Of a stretch of 54,232 bases of DNA, positions 34,168-42,575 are shown piece by piece. Under the pieces are notes generated by a model that searched no databases, had not been told where the DNA came from, and was given only the letters and a program-made list of their open reading frames with translations. The stretch is taken from positions 1-54,232 of the forward strand of contig CANAZG010000009.1 of the NCBI GenBank assembly GCA_947365965.1, given 5' to 3'. The stretch comes from an uncultured Clostridia bacterium. Lineage in GTDB: Bacteria > Bacillota > Clostridia > Oscillospirales > Oscillospiraceae. Position 1 is the first letter of the stretch. Every line of letters begins with the position of its first letter. The position numbers were made by a program, and so were the translations under genes.

Positions 34168-35496
34168 TCAGTCCTCCTTGTCGCCCTTCTGGCGGATGGT
34201 CATCTTGATGGGGGTCCCCTCCAGACCGAACACCGTGCGGATCTGGTTCTCCAGATACCGCTGGTAGGAGAAGTGGAACAGGGACGCGTCGTTGCAGAAG
34301 CAGATGAAGTGGGGGGGCTTCACCCCCGCCTGGGTCATGTAGTAGATTTTCAGCCGCCGGCCCCTGTCCGTGGGGGGCTGCACCCGGGTCTGGGCGTCGG
34401 CCAGGACGGAGTTGAGCATGCCGGTGGTGATCCTGGTGGCGGCCTGGTTGTTCACGTACTGGATGAGCTCAAAGAGCCGGTCCACCCGCTGGCCCGTGGC
34501 GGCGGAGATGAACAGAATGGGGGCGTAGGTCATGTAGCTCAGGTCCCGGCGGACCTCCTGGCGCATTTTGTCCATGGTCTTGCCGTCCTTCTCGATGAGG
34601 TCCCACTTGTTCACCACGATAATGCTGGCCTTGCCCGCCTCGTGGGCCATGCCGGCCACCTTGGTGTCCTGCTCCGTGACCCCCTCCTGGGCGTCGATGA
34701 GGATGAGGCACACGTCCGCCCGCTCAATGGCCATCTGGGCCCGGAGGACGCTGTAACGCTCAATGGCCTCGTCCACCTTGGACTTCTTGCGCATCCCGGC
34801 GGTGTCGATGAACACATATTTGCCGGTCTCGTTCTCAAAGAAGCTGTCAATGGCGTCCCGGGTGGTGCCGGCCACGTTGCTGACAATGGTGCGCTGCTGG
34901 CCCAGAATCTTGTTGGTCAGGGAGGACTTGCCCACGTTGGGCTTGCCGATGATGGCCACCTGGATCCGGTCCTCGTCCTCCTCCTCGTCCTCCTCCGGCG
35001 GGAAGTGGGCCACGCACTCGTCCAGCAGGTCCCCGGTGCCGTGGCCGTGGACGGCGGAGACGGCGATGGGGTCCCCCAGGCCCAGGTTGTAGAACTCGTA
35101 GAAGTCCGGGTTCACCGTGCCCACGGAGTCCATCTTGTTCACCGCCAGCACAATGGGCTTGCCGCTGCGCAGGAGCATGGCCGCCACCTCCTGGTCCGAG
35201 GCGGTGAGGCCGGTGCGGATGTCGGTGAGAAAGACGATCACGTCCGCGTGGCTGATGGCGATTCCCGCCTGATCGCGCATGAAAGCGAGGATCTCGTTGT
35301 CCGTGCGGGGCTCGATGCCGCCGGTGTCGATGAGGGTGAAGCGGCGGCCGTTCCAGTCGGTCTCGCCGTAGATGCGGTCACGGGTCACGCCGGGGGTATC
35401 CTCCACAATGGAGACCCGCCGGCCAATGAGCTTGTTGAAGAGCGCGGACTTGCCCACGTTGGGCCGGCCCACGATTGCTACGATCGGTTTTGCCAT
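34168..35496 (-). CDS. der: Ribosome-biogenesis GTPase Der (EngA)
   Basis: An essential GTPase for 50S maturation with two tandem G domains. The 442-residue protein has GRPNVGKSALFNKL at residue 9, DTPGV and NKMD in domain 1, an acidic linker (EEDEEEDED, residues ~170), then GKPNVGKSSLTNKILG, DTAGMRKKSK and NKWDLI in domain 2, and a C-terminal KH-like domain. The ATG at 35496 has GGGAGTACAAAC upstream. In related genomes it usually follows DUF512 directly; here a two-gene module intervenes. Confidence 0.98.
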   Translation of the reverse strand: MAKPIVAIVGRPNVGKSALFNKLIGRRVSIVEDTPGVTRDRIYGETDWNGRRFTLIDTGGIEPRTDNEILAFMRDQAGIAISHADVIVFLTDIRTGLTASDQEVAAMLLRSGKPIVLAVNKMDSVGTVNPDFYEFYNLGLGDPIAVSAVHGHGTGDLLDECVAHFPPEEDEEEDEDRIQVAIIGKPNVGKSSLTNKILGQQRTIVSNVAGTTRDAIDSFFENETGKYVFIDTAGMRKKSKVDEAIERYSVLRAQMAIERADVCLILIDAQEGVTEQDTKVAGMAHEAGKASIIVVNKWDLIEKDGKTMDKMRQEVRRDLSYMTYAPILFISAATGQRVDRLFELIQYVNNQAATRITTGMLNSVLADAQTRVQPPTDRGRRLKIYYMTQAGVKPPHFICFCNDASLFHFSYQRYLENQIRTVFGLEGTPIKMTIRQKGDKED

Positions 35497-35543
35497 GTTT
35501 GTACTCCCTTTTTCAAACCGTAAATATCCACCATGTCACGCGG

Positions 35544-35768
35544 TTATTTTTGGTGCAGCTCCGGGTCCTCCGTCCGGCCCAGGAGGTAGTCCACGGAACA
35601 GTCCAGATGATCGGCGATTTTGACAAGATTACTGGAACGTATATTAGATGAAGGGCATCTTCTCCATTGGACAAAAGTACTCTCCGTTATTCCGGTTGCT
35701 TTAGACAGCCGATATGCGCTGATGCCTTGTCTTTCCATAATTTGAAATATTCTTTCGCTATGCTTCAT
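35544..35768 (-). CDS. Small XRE repressor-like protein (74 residues)
   Basis: Nearly the whole protein is a single HTH_3 domain: FQIMERQGISAYRLSKATGI, then ESTFVQWRR and the closing DCSVDYLLGR, with tail TEDPELHQK. GAGAGGCTTAAT precedes the ATG. It is divergent from a DUF6809-like gene, and the shared 105-base AT-rich region contains direct repeats GAAAACTT near 35793 and 35823 that could be operator sites. The layout is that of phage or integrative-element control modules. Confidence 0.82.
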   Translation of the reverse strand: MKHSERIFQIMERQGISAYRLSKATGITESTFVQWRRCPSSNIRSSNLVKIADHLDCSVDYLLGRTEDPELHQK

Positions 35769-35811
35769 ATTAAGCCTCTCATAAGTGCAGGAGAAAACTT
35801 CTGCAAAGCTA

Positions 35812-35840
35812 TTGACTACAGAAGAAAACTTTTGTATAAT
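35812..35840 (+). promoter_or_regulatory. Strong promoter of the DUF6809-like gene
   Basis: TTGACT, 17-base spacer, TATAAT. One of the GAAAACTT direct repeats falls inside the spacer, as expected for repression by the divergent XRE protein. Confidence 0.82.
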
Positions 35841-35873
35841 GATTTTGCCAATATTAATAAGGAGGGGACAAGC

Positions 35874-36140
35874 ATGACAGACATATTAAAAGAACTCTTT
35901 GAAAGTCCTGCCTACAGATGTTGTGAATCCACGGAGGAGCTGACTGCGCTGCGGAAAAAGCTTCTGTCGCTTTGGGAACAGGTCACGCCGCTGGTGGGCC
36001 TGGAGGTCATTGACGAAATCAACAATACAGAGGGGGAAATCACCGCTATCGGCAACCTGCACTGGTATAAAAAGGGCTTCCGCCTGGGCGCTCTGCTGAT
36101 GCTGGAAGTACTTTCCACACCCTCTAAAAGTTCTTTTTGA
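35874..36140 (+). CDS. DUF6809-like small protein (88 residues)
   Basis: Begins MTDILKELFESPAYRC and ends with the characteristic FRLGALLMLEVL segment seen in small proteins of clostridial integrative elements and phages. The centre is a predicted helical hairpin. AATAAGGAGGGGACAAGC precedes the ATG. The last codons (KSSF, stop TGA) lie within the dispersed palindrome copy at 36125, so the repeat has supplied the C-terminus and the stop. The neighbouring XRE gene probably regulates it. Function is unknown. Confidence 0.7.
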   Translation: MTDILKELFESPAYRCCESTEELTALRKKLLSLWEQVTPLVGLEVIDEINNTEGEITAIGNLHWYKKGFRLGALLMLEVLSTPSKSSF

Positions 36141-36165
36141 TTCTTTTTCTTTCAAGAAAAAGAAT
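36125..36165 (-). repeat. Dispersed AT-rich palindrome, copy 6
   Basis: TAAAAGTTCTTTTTG tail plus the 26-base palindrome at 36140-36165, identical to copies at 16343 and 17615. It lies five bases after the DUF512 stop on that gene's strand and overlaps the end of the DUF6809-like ORF. Confidence 0.85.
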
Positions 36166-36170
36166 GGTTA

Positions 36171-37478
36171 CTAACCCCCGGCCTTCCGCCCCAGCATCGC
36201 GTCCAGCAGATCGAAGCCGTCCTGGTCCACCACCGTTACCGGCAGGCCCAGCTCCCGCTCCACGCCGGACACGCGGACGTCATCCAAAAACACGTCCCCA
36301 CCATGGCGGAGCATATTCACCGGGATGAGCAGACGCTCCCCCAGGTCCCGGCCCCGGAGCTGGGCGATCAAATCCCCGCCGGTGACAAGACCCGCCACGT
36401 CCACCGTGTGGCCGAAGAAATCATTTTCAATGGCAATGACCTGCCCCCTTACCCCGGTCTGTTCCTCCGCCGCCCGGGCCAGCTCCTGCAAATAGGGCTG
36501 GGCGCTGACCCCCGTGGCAATGGTGTAGGGCGGGGCCTCCGCCGGCCCCTCCTCCAGCCGCAGGCCGGCGCGAAACTCCTCCGTCAGACTGCGGAGCAGG
36601 CCCACCCCGTTCTCCAGCTGCACGTAGTCCTCGTAGTACGCCTCCTCCGGCAGGGCGCGGCCCGCCCGGATGTAGAGCTCGTCGGAGCAGAAGAACATCC
36701 GGGAGCCGGTCCGCTCCAGGCACGCCGCCCCGAAGGCGTCCACCAGATCAATGGTCCGGTTGGCGGTGTCCCGGTCCACAGGCCGCAGCTTGGCCAGCCC
36801 CTCCCGGTATTTGGTCAGGCCCACGGGCACAATGGAGCAGCTGGCAAACCCCCAGGCGGCCATATCCTCCATGGTCCGCTGGAGCTGGGGGCCGTCGTTG
36901 AACCCGGGACACAGAACAATCTGGCCGTTCATGACAATGCCCGCCCTGCCGAAGGCGCGCATGTACTCCAGACTCTCCCCCCCGGCCCGGCTGCCCAGCA
37001 GGGCGGCGCGGAGCTTGGGGTCCGTGGCGTGGACGGAGACGTTGATGGGGCTGATGCGCAGGTCAATGATCCGCTGAGCCTCCCGGGGGGTGAGGTTGGT
37101 GAGGGTGATGTAATTGCCCATGAGGAAGCTGAGCCGCGCGTCGTCATCCTTAAAATAGAGGGTGTCCCGGCAGCCGGGGGCCATCTGATCCACAAAGCAG
37201 AACAGACAGTGGTTGCTGCACGGCCGGGGCTGGTCCATGAGGTAGGTCTCAAAGTTGAGGCCCAGCTCCTCCGCCTCCCCCTTCTTCACCCGCAGGGAGC
37301 GGCGCACGCCGTCGGGCCCCTCCAGCACCAGCAGGGGGTCCCGGTCATAGCCGAAAAAGCGATAGTCCAGCACATCCTCCACGTCGTGGCCGTTGATGGA
37401 GATCAGCTTTTCGCCGGTCCGCACGCCGGCCCGCTCCGCCGGGGAGCGGCGGTCAATGGAGGTGATGATATTGCTCAT
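36171..37478 (-). CDS. DUF512 protein with PDZ and radical-SAM-like motif
   Basis: A 435-residue protein. The N-terminal PDZ-like segment has RRSPAERAGVRTGEKLISIN; a CX3CX2C cluster (Cys87, 91, 94 in CSNHCLFCFVDQ) resembles a radical-SAM [4Fe-4S] site; TGVSAQPYL and GHTVDVAGLVTGGDL are hallmarks of the C-terminal DUF512 domain. The family is widespread in Firmicutes beside der. Its activity is not established. The ATG at 37478 has AGGAAGGAGCCGCTCT and a good promoter upstream. The remainder of 37479-37690 shows no gene. Confidence 0.92.
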   Translation of the reverse strand: MSNIITSIDRRSPAERAGVRTGEKLISINGHDVEDVLDYRFFGYDRDPLLVLEGPDGVRRSLRVKKGEAEELGLNFETYLMDQPRPCSNHCLFCFVDQMAPGCRDTLYFKDDDARLSFLMGNYITLTNLTPREAQRIIDLRISPINVSVHATDPKLRAALLGSRAGGESLEYMRAFGRAGIVMNGQIVLCPGFNDGPQLQRTMEDMAAWGFASCSIVPVGLTKYREGLAKLRPVDRDTANRTIDLVDAFGAACLERTGSRMFFCSDELYIRAGRALPEEAYYEDYVQLENGVGLLRSLTEEFRAGLRLEEGPAEAPPYTIATGVSAQPYLQELARAAEEQTGVRGQVIAIENDFFGHTVDVAGLVTGGDLIAQLRGRDLGERLLIPVNMLRHGGDVFLDDVRVSGVERELGLPVTVVDQDGFDLLDAMLGRKAGG

Positions 37479-37516
37479 AGAGCGGCTCCTTCCTGGGACA
37501 ATGGATTCTTCTTTTG

Positions 37517-37545
37517 AGTATACTGTAAATTGTTCCCCATTTCAA
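37517..37545 (-). promoter_or_regulatory. Promoter of the DUF512 gene
   Basis: Minus-strand TTGAAA, 17-base spacer, TATACT, 39 bases before the ATG. Confidence 0.75.
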
Positions 37546-37690
37546 TATGAAATTCTCAGGATTTGGCAGGAAAAAGGAAAAACCTTGGCCCCTGTGGGGC
37601 CGGTATGCCGTCCGAGGCAGGAAGAACAGGGAAAAAACAGGGCGCGCCGGGGGAAATGCCTCCTCCGGCGCGCCTGTTATGTTATATGGA

Positions 37691-37963
37691 TCAGCAGTAC
37701 TTGTCCCGGCGGGACCGGATCTGACCGGCCAGGGGGACGATGTCGTAATACTCCGCGTGGTGCTCCTTGATGCACCGCCGGGCGGCCTCCACCGCGTCCG
37801 GCTCCAGCAGCAGGGACATGCCGCAGGAGAGCTCCCCCTGAATGGCCCGGGGGGCGGGGGCGATGCGGTTTTTGATCCCCGCGTCCGTCAGCAGGCCGTG
37901 GAGGGCAAGGCCCTGCTCATAGTTGGCAAACAGGATGTACCAGCGCAGATCCCCCTCAGCCAT
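37691..37963 (-). CDS. DUF3343 protein, putative Se/S carrier (first paralogue)
   Basis: A 90-residue protein. WYILFANYEQGLALHGLL at the start, RIAPAPRAIQGELSCGMSL in the middle (conserved SCG with Cys47) and a final ...RRDKYC cysteine fit the DUF3343 family, which often neighbours selD, yedF and cysteine-desulfurase genes and has been proposed to carry selenium or sulfur. The ATG overlaps the stop of the HgdB-like gene by eight bases. It is the last gene of the operon; a second paralogue lies near the front at 42338-42574. Confidence 0.8.
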   Translation of the reverse strand: MAEGDLRWYILFANYEQGLALHGLLTDAGIKNRIAPAPRAIQGELSCGMSLLLEPDAVEAARRCIKEHHAEYYDIVPLAGQIRSRRDKYC

Positions 37964-39230
37964 TGAGCAGCTCGATAAACGCGCCGATGCGGGTGCGCAG
38001 CTGCTCCGCGTCGGTGTCCGCGTAGTCGGTCTCCAGGCTCAGCACCGGCACGCCGGCCTCCTTCAGGGCCCGGGAGACCCCGTACTTCTCCGTGTCGTAC
38101 AGGCAGCAGAACTTCAAACTGCAGTCGATGACGCCGTCCACCTGGTACTCCTTGACCATGCGCAGGATGTCGTCGATGCGGCCGGTGTTGGGGGTGAAGC
38201 AGGCACAGTTGGTCTTCATGTACCGCTGGCTGAGGGCCATGAACTGCCCCTCCAGGGTGGTCTGGGTCTCGTCCACCAGATTCTCGAAGTAGCGGGTGCC
38301 GGTACACATCTCCTCGCAGACCACCGCGCCGCCGCTGGTCTCGATGATGTTGTGCAGCTTCCAGTTGGGCACGGCCAGGGGCGTGCCGGTGACCAGGATC
38401 CGCTTGGTCCCGGCGGGCACCACGCTCACGCCGTCGGCAATGCGCTGCTCCAGCTCGTCGGCCAGCTTGTTGCACATCTGGGCGCAGCGGACCGGATCGT
38501 CAAAGAAGGAGATCTGCATCATCAGCAGCGCGTCCCGGCCGGAGATGGGCAGGCAGGCGGCCTTGCGGCAGTTGTACACCCGGGCCAGGGCCTTGCGCTT
38601 CTCGTTGATGACGCGGATGGCCTCGTTCAGCTTCTCCACGGTGATCGTGTTGCCGGTGAACTCCTCCACCTTCTGGGCGAACGCAGCAATCTCGTCCTTC
38701 CACTTGAGGATGTCCTTCTCCCGCTTCATCTGGGGCACGTCCATGACATACATGGGCACGTCCTCGCCCAGGATCTCGTAGGCCTTTTTCTTGCCGTCGC
38801 AGGTGGTCTCGCCCACGTACATGTCCGCAATGCGGAAGAAGGGGCAGGTCCGGCCCAGGCGGGCGCCCACGCTGGCCTTGATGAGGGGGCAGGTGCTCTT
38901 GGGCAGCACGGCCTCGCCGCCGGGGACCCAGAACTGGCTGCCGCCGCACAGGCCCGTGACAATGCCGTTGGCCGCCAGGATCACCTCGTCCGGCACATAG
39001 ACGCAGAAGGTCCCGAACACCTTGCGGCCCTTCTTCTGCTCCTCAATGAGCTCCTTGGGCCGGATGCCGTGGACCTCGGAGATCACCAGATCCCAGAAGT
39101 CCATGCCCTTGGGCCGGTTCTCCTGGGTGAGGAACACGTCCCCCACCGCCGTGGGCAGCACCTGACAGAGCAGATCGTGGCTCTCCAGGTCCATCCCCAG
39201 GTCCTTCCACATGCTCACATAGTCCGACAT
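37956..39230 (-). CDS. HgdB-like / double-cubane cluster protein (first paralogue)
   Basis: A 424-residue member of the 2-hydroxyacyl-CoA dehydratase D family. Cluster-ligand candidates are Cys114 (KSTCPLIKAS), Cys129, Cys144 (GETTCDGKKKAYE), CEEMCTGTRYFEN and a CSLKFCC segment near the end. No CoA-transferase or other amino-acid fermentation gene is nearby, which points to the double-cubane group that reduces small molecules at an Fe-S cluster after ATP-driven electron injection. GATGGAGGAAAAATGAA precedes the ATG. It follows the activase by 19 bases. Substrate is unknown; the selenium-handling genes in the same operon suggest a Se or S compound. Confidence 0.85.
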   Translation of the reverse strand: MSDYVSMWKDLGMDLESHDLLCQVLPTAVGDVFLTQENRPKGMDFWDLVISEVHGIRPKELIEEQKKGRKVFGTFCVYVPDEVILAANGIVTGLCGGSQFWVPGGEAVLPKSTCPLIKASVGARLGRTCPFFRIADMYVGETTCDGKKKAYEILGEDVPMYVMDVPQMKREKDILKWKDEIAAFAQKVEEFTGNTITVEKLNEAIRVINEKRKALARVYNCRKAACLPISGRDALLMMQISFFDDPVRCAQMCNKLADELEQRIADGVSVVPAGTKRILVTGTPLAVPNWKLHNIIETSGGAVVCEEMCTGTRYFENLVDETQTTLEGQFMALSQRYMKTNCACFTPNTGRIDDILRMVKEYQVDGVIDCSLKFCCLYDTEKYGVSRALKEAGVPVLSLETDYADTDAEQLRTRIGAFIELLNG

Positions 39231-39249
39231 TTCATTTTTCCTCCATCTT

Positions 39250-40047
39250 TTATTTTTCAGCGGATTGCTGCTTCTCCAGGGCCAGGGCGCTGAGGGCCGC
39301 CCCCATCGCGCCGGCGTACCGCCCATCCTCCGCCGTCCGGACCTCGCAGCCCAGGGCATCGGACAGGGACTGGCGGAGGTAGGGATAGCCGCACAGGCCG
39401 CCGGTGAGGCACACCGCCCCCTGTCCCCCCGCCATGCGGCCGGCCTGGGAGGACACCTTTTTTACAATGGAGTCCACCACCGCGAAGGCGATGTTCTCCC
39501 GCTTCTCCCCACGGCCGATGAGGCTGATGACCTCCGACTCGGCAAACACCGTGCACATGGAGCTGATGCTGACCCCGCCGCCCTCCGCGGCCATGGAGCA
39601 CAGCTCCTCCGGCCGGACGGCCAGGGTGTTGGCCATGATCTCCAGAAACCGGCCCGTGCCGGCGGAGCACTTGTCGTTCATGAGGAAGTCGCTGACCGCG
39701 CCGTTCTCAATGCGGATGATCTTGGTGTCCTGGCCGCCGATGTCGATAACCGTCAGCTGGTCAGCGCCGTAGATGTGGCACGCGCCCCGGCCGTGGCAGG
39801 TGATCTCGGTGACGCACTTGTCCGCGTAGGGCACCGACACGCGGCCATAGCCGGTGGCCACCGCCGCCCCGCCCTCTATGGGGAAGCCCGCCGATTCCAG
39901 GCGGCGGCGGATGTCCTCCGCCGTGTCCACGCTGCTCCAGCCTGTGGGCTGAAGCAGCTGCAAAAGGACGCTCTTATCCTGGCTCAGCACCACGGTCTTG
40001 GCGCAGGTGGAGCCGATATCAATGCCAATACAGTACTTTGTTTTCAT
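39250..40047 (-). CDS. HgdC-like ATP-dependent activase
   Basis: A 265-residue BadF/BadG/HgdC-type ATPase that passes low-potential electrons to its dehydratase or double-cubane partner. The ASKHA-fold motifs are IGIDIGSTCAKTVV at the start, VIDIGGQDTK near 100 and a GLCGYPYLRQ phosphate loop. Cys127 (NDKCSAGTGRFLE) and Cys165 (SMCTVFAESEV) are the two cysteines which, one pair per dimer, hold the bridging [4Fe-4S] cluster. It starts two bases after the desulfurase stop with GCGGAGGAGTAGG. It lies between the two HgdB-like paralogues and could serve both. Confidence 0.92.
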   Translation of the reverse strand: MKTKYCIGIDIGSTCAKTVVLSQDKSVLLQLLQPTGWSSVDTAEDIRRRLESAGFPIEGGAAVATGYGRVSVPYADKCVTEITCHGRGACHIYGADQLTVIDIGGQDTKIIRIENGAVSDFLMNDKCSAGTGRFLEIMANTLAVRPEELCSMAAEGGGVSISSMCTVFAESEVISLIGRGEKRENIAFAVVDSIVKKVSSQAGRMAGGQGAVCLTGGLCGYPYLRQSLSDALGCEVRTAEDGRYAGAMGAALSALALEKQQSAEK

Positions 40048-40048
40048 C

Positions 40049-41185
40049 CTACTCCTCCGCCAGCTGGCCTACGGCCCGGATAGCCTCGTCCACCTCGTCC
40101 TGGGTGTTGAACCAGGAGAAGCTGAACCGGACCGCCCCCCGGTCCGTGGTGCCCAGGGCCCGGTGCATCCGGGGGGCGCAGTGGGCCCCGGGGCGGGTGG
40201 CGATGCCGTAGGTCTCGCTGAGCTCATCGGACACGGCGGCGGAGTCGTAATCCCGGATGTTCAGGGCCACAATGGCGCTGCGCCGGGCCTGGGAGAAGTC
40301 GCCGTAGACCGTCACGCCGTCCATGGCGGACACGGCCTGGTAGAAGCGGTCCATGAGGGCGCACTCCTTCGCCTCAATGGCCTCCACGCCCACCTCCTGG
40401 AGGAAGTCCAGGGCCGCAGAGAGGCCGGCGATGCCGTGGCCGTTGAGGGTGCCCGCCTCCAGGCGGGTGGGGTACTCCCGGGGCTGACGCCTGTCGTAGG
40501 AGTGGACCCCGGAGCCCCCCACCTTCCAGGGCTCGATCTCCACCCCGGGCCGGACGCACAGGCCGCCGGTGCCCTGGGGGCCCATGAGGCCCTTGTGGCC
40601 GGTGAAGCAGAGCACGTCGACGCCCATGGCCTCCATATCAATGGGCAGGGCCCCGGCGGTCTGGGAGGCGTCCACGATGAAAAGGGCCCCCCGGCGGCGG
40701 GCCATCTCCCCGATGCGGGCGATGTCCAGCACGTTGCCCGTCAGGTTGGAGGCGTGGGTGCAGACCACGGCCCGGGTGTCCGGCCGCAGCAGGGCCTCCA
40801 GGTCCTCACAGGCCACCCGCCCCAGCCGGTCCGCCGGCGCAATATCCAGGACCGCGCCCCTCTCCTCCAGCCGGTACAGGGGCCGAAGGACGCTGTTGTG
40901 CTCGCAGTCTGTGGTGACAACGTGGTCCCCGGGCCGGATGAGGCCGCTGATGGCGATGTTCAGGGCCTCGGTGGAGTTGGCGGTAAAGATGACGTGGTCC
41001 GGCCGGGGGCAGCCGAAGAGCCTGGCCAGCTTCACCCGGGTGTTGTACACGGTTCGGGACGCCTCCAGGGCCCCGCCGTGGGCCCCCCGGGCGGCGTTGC
41101 CCATGGCGGTCATGGCGCGGACCACCGCGTCCATGACCTGGGGCGGCTTGTGCAGCGTGGTCGCCGCGTTGTCTAGGTAGATCAT
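40049..41185 (-). CDS. Cysteine desulfurase / selenocysteine lyase-like protein (Csd/SufS group)
   Basis: A 378-residue PLP enzyme mobilising sulfur or selenium from cysteine or selenocysteine. It shows MIYLDNAATTLHKPP at the start, the PLP lysine K198 in CFTGHKGLMGPQGTG and the persulfide-forming Cys336 in RPGAHCAPRM, which is typical of group II (SufS/CsdA-like) enzymes. One base separates it from the preceding HgdB-like stop. Its setting with selD, yedF and DUF3343 suggests delivery to selenium metabolism or to the partner enzyme's Fe-S cluster. Confidence 0.92.
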   Translation of the reverse strand: MIYLDNAATTLHKPPQVMDAVVRAMTAMGNAARGAHGGALEASRTVYNTRVKLARLFGCPRPDHVIFTANSTEALNIAISGLIRPGDHVVTTDCEHNSVLRPLYRLEERGAVLDIAPADRLGRVACEDLEALLRPDTRAVVCTHASNLTGNVLDIARIGEMARRRGALFIVDASQTAGALPIDMEAMGVDVLCFTGHKGLMGPQGTGGLCVRPGVEIEPWKVGGSGVHSYDRRQPREYPTRLEAGTLNGHGIAGLSAALDFLQEVGVEAIEAKECALMDRFYQAVSAMDGVTVYGDFSQARRSAIVALNIRDYDSAAVSDELSETYGIATRPGAHCAPRMHRALGTTDRGAVRFSFSWFNTQDEVDEAIRAVGQLAEE

Positions 41186-41186
41186 G

Positions 41187-42335
41187 TCACAGCCTCTCTA
41201 TAAACGCCCCCAGGCGGGTGGACAGCTGGCCGCAGTCGCCCTGGCCGTAGTCCGTCTCCAGGGCCATATAGGGCACGCCCAGCTCCCGCAGAAGGGCCTG
41301 GATCTCGTATGTCTCAACGCCGTAGGTGGCGCAGCTCTGGAGGTCCACCTCCACCACGCCGTCCACGTGAAATTCCTCAATCAGCTTTTTCAGGTGCTCC
41401 CGCCGCCGCCGGTTGGGGGAGAGCACCGCGCAGCCGATCTCCAGATACCGCGCGGCAATGGCGGAGAGGATGTCCTCCGCCTGCTCGTCCACCATCTGGC
41501 AGGCGGCCTTGATGCCGCTGCAATTTTCAAAGCAGACCACCGCGCCGCCGCTGGCCTCGATCACGCCCACCGTCTTCTCCAGCACCCCGCCGATGGGGCA
41601 GCCGGTGACCAGGATGCGCCTGCTGGCGGCGGACACGGGCCGCTCCCCGGCGGCATAGGCCGCCAGCAGCTCCTCCCGCAGCCGGTCCAGGCCGGCGGTC
41701 CGCTGGTCCTGGTCAAAGAGGAAGCCGGAGCCCTCCAGGGTCCGGTACAGGCTGAGGCCGCTGGCAGGCGGCGGCACGGCCCGCATGGTCTCCATCAGCG
41801 CCATCCGGGCCCGCCGCTCCTGGTTCCGGGCCCGGGCCGCCTCCCGCAGGGCTTTGTCCGTGACAGACACGCCAAACCGCTCCTCCAGAAAGGCGATGAA
41901 CCGGCGCAGCTCCGCCGTCCAGTTCTCCAGGGCGCAGCCGTCCAGCCCCTGGGGCAGGTGGAGGGTGTAGACCGGCTTGAGGCGGCCCAGGAGCTCGTAC
42001 ATCTTTTTCTTGCCGTCGCAGGTGGTCTCCCCCACGATGAGGTCGGAGAAGTAGGTGTAGGGACACTTGTCCGTGAGGGCAAAGCCGTAGCTGGATTTGA
42101 TGAGGGGGCACAGGTTCCGGGGCAGATGGGCCTCTGCGGCGGGGATGGTCTCCCCGCTCATGCCGCACAGGCTGACGCTGAGGAACCCCGCCGCGTCCAG
42201 GATCTCCAGGGGCGTGAAGGTGCAGAAGATCCCCGCCACCCGGCCGCCGTCCTCCTTGACCTTTTTCACCGTGAGAAAGCCCTTCTGCCGGGCCTCGTTA
42301 TACTCCGCGAATCGCGGGGGCAGCTCGTACGCCAT
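41187..42335 (-). CDS. HgdB-like / double-cubane cluster protein (second paralogue)
   Basis: A 382-residue member of the same family. Cluster-ligand candidates are Cys76 (NLCPLIKSSYG), Cys91, Cys106 (ETTCDGKKKMYELL), ENCSGIK and the C-terminal QSCATYGVETYE; the last is closer to the characterised double-cubane proteins than the counterpart in the first paralogue. The ATG at 42335 has GGAGG seven bases upstream; a GTG one codon earlier is also possible. The two paralogues may form a heterodimer, or act as two enzymes sharing one activase. Confidence 0.86.
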   Translation of the reverse strand: MAYELPPRFAEYNEARQKGFLTVKKVKEDGGRVAGIFCTFTPLEILDAAGFLSVSLCGMSGETIPAAEAHLPRNLCPLIKSSYGFALTDKCPYTYFSDLIVGETTCDGKKKMYELLGRLKPVYTLHLPQGLDGCALENWTAELRRFIAFLEERFGVSVTDKALREAARARNQERRARMALMETMRAVPPPASGLSLYRTLEGSGFLFDQDQRTAGLDRLREELLAAYAAGERPVSAASRRILVTGCPIGGVLEKTVGVIEASGGAVVCFENCSGIKAACQMVDEQAEDILSAIAARYLEIGCAVLSPNRRRREHLKKLIEEFHVDGVVEVDLQSCATYGVETYEIQALLRELGVPYMALETDYGQGDCGQLSTRLGAFIERL

Positions 42336-42337
42336 CA

Positions 42338-42574
42338 CTACACCTCCAGCACCCGGGCGTCAGACCAGGCGAGTCCCGCCGCCCCCAGGGCCCCGGTCAG
42401 CGCCGCCTCCGCCTCCGGGGGCGCTCTCCAGGCCAGTCCGCAGCCCGCCGTGATCTCCCGGGGCACGGGGATGATCCGGCCCGGGAGCCCCTGCTCCTGG
42501 CAGAAGCTCTCCGCCTCCATGGCTGCGGCGGTAGAGGGAAAGGTGATAATCAGGGCCGGTTTCTTCTCCCGCAT
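42338..42574 (-). CDS. DUF3343 protein, putative Se/S carrier (second paralogue)
   Basis: A 78-residue protein. ALIITFPSTAAAMEAESFC is followed by RIIPVPREITAGCGLAWR, with the conserved CG motif; both fit DUF3343. It begins one base after the YedF-like stop with little ribosome binding sequence, so translation is probably coupled to yedF, and it ends two bases before the HgdB-like start. It is more diverged than the 37691 copy and lacks that copy's terminal cysteine. Confidence 0.78.
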   Translation of the reverse strand: MREKKPALIITFPSTAAAMEAESFCQEQGLPGRIIPVPREITAGCGLAWRAPPEAEAALTGALGAAGLAWSDARVLEV

Positions 42575-42575
42575 A

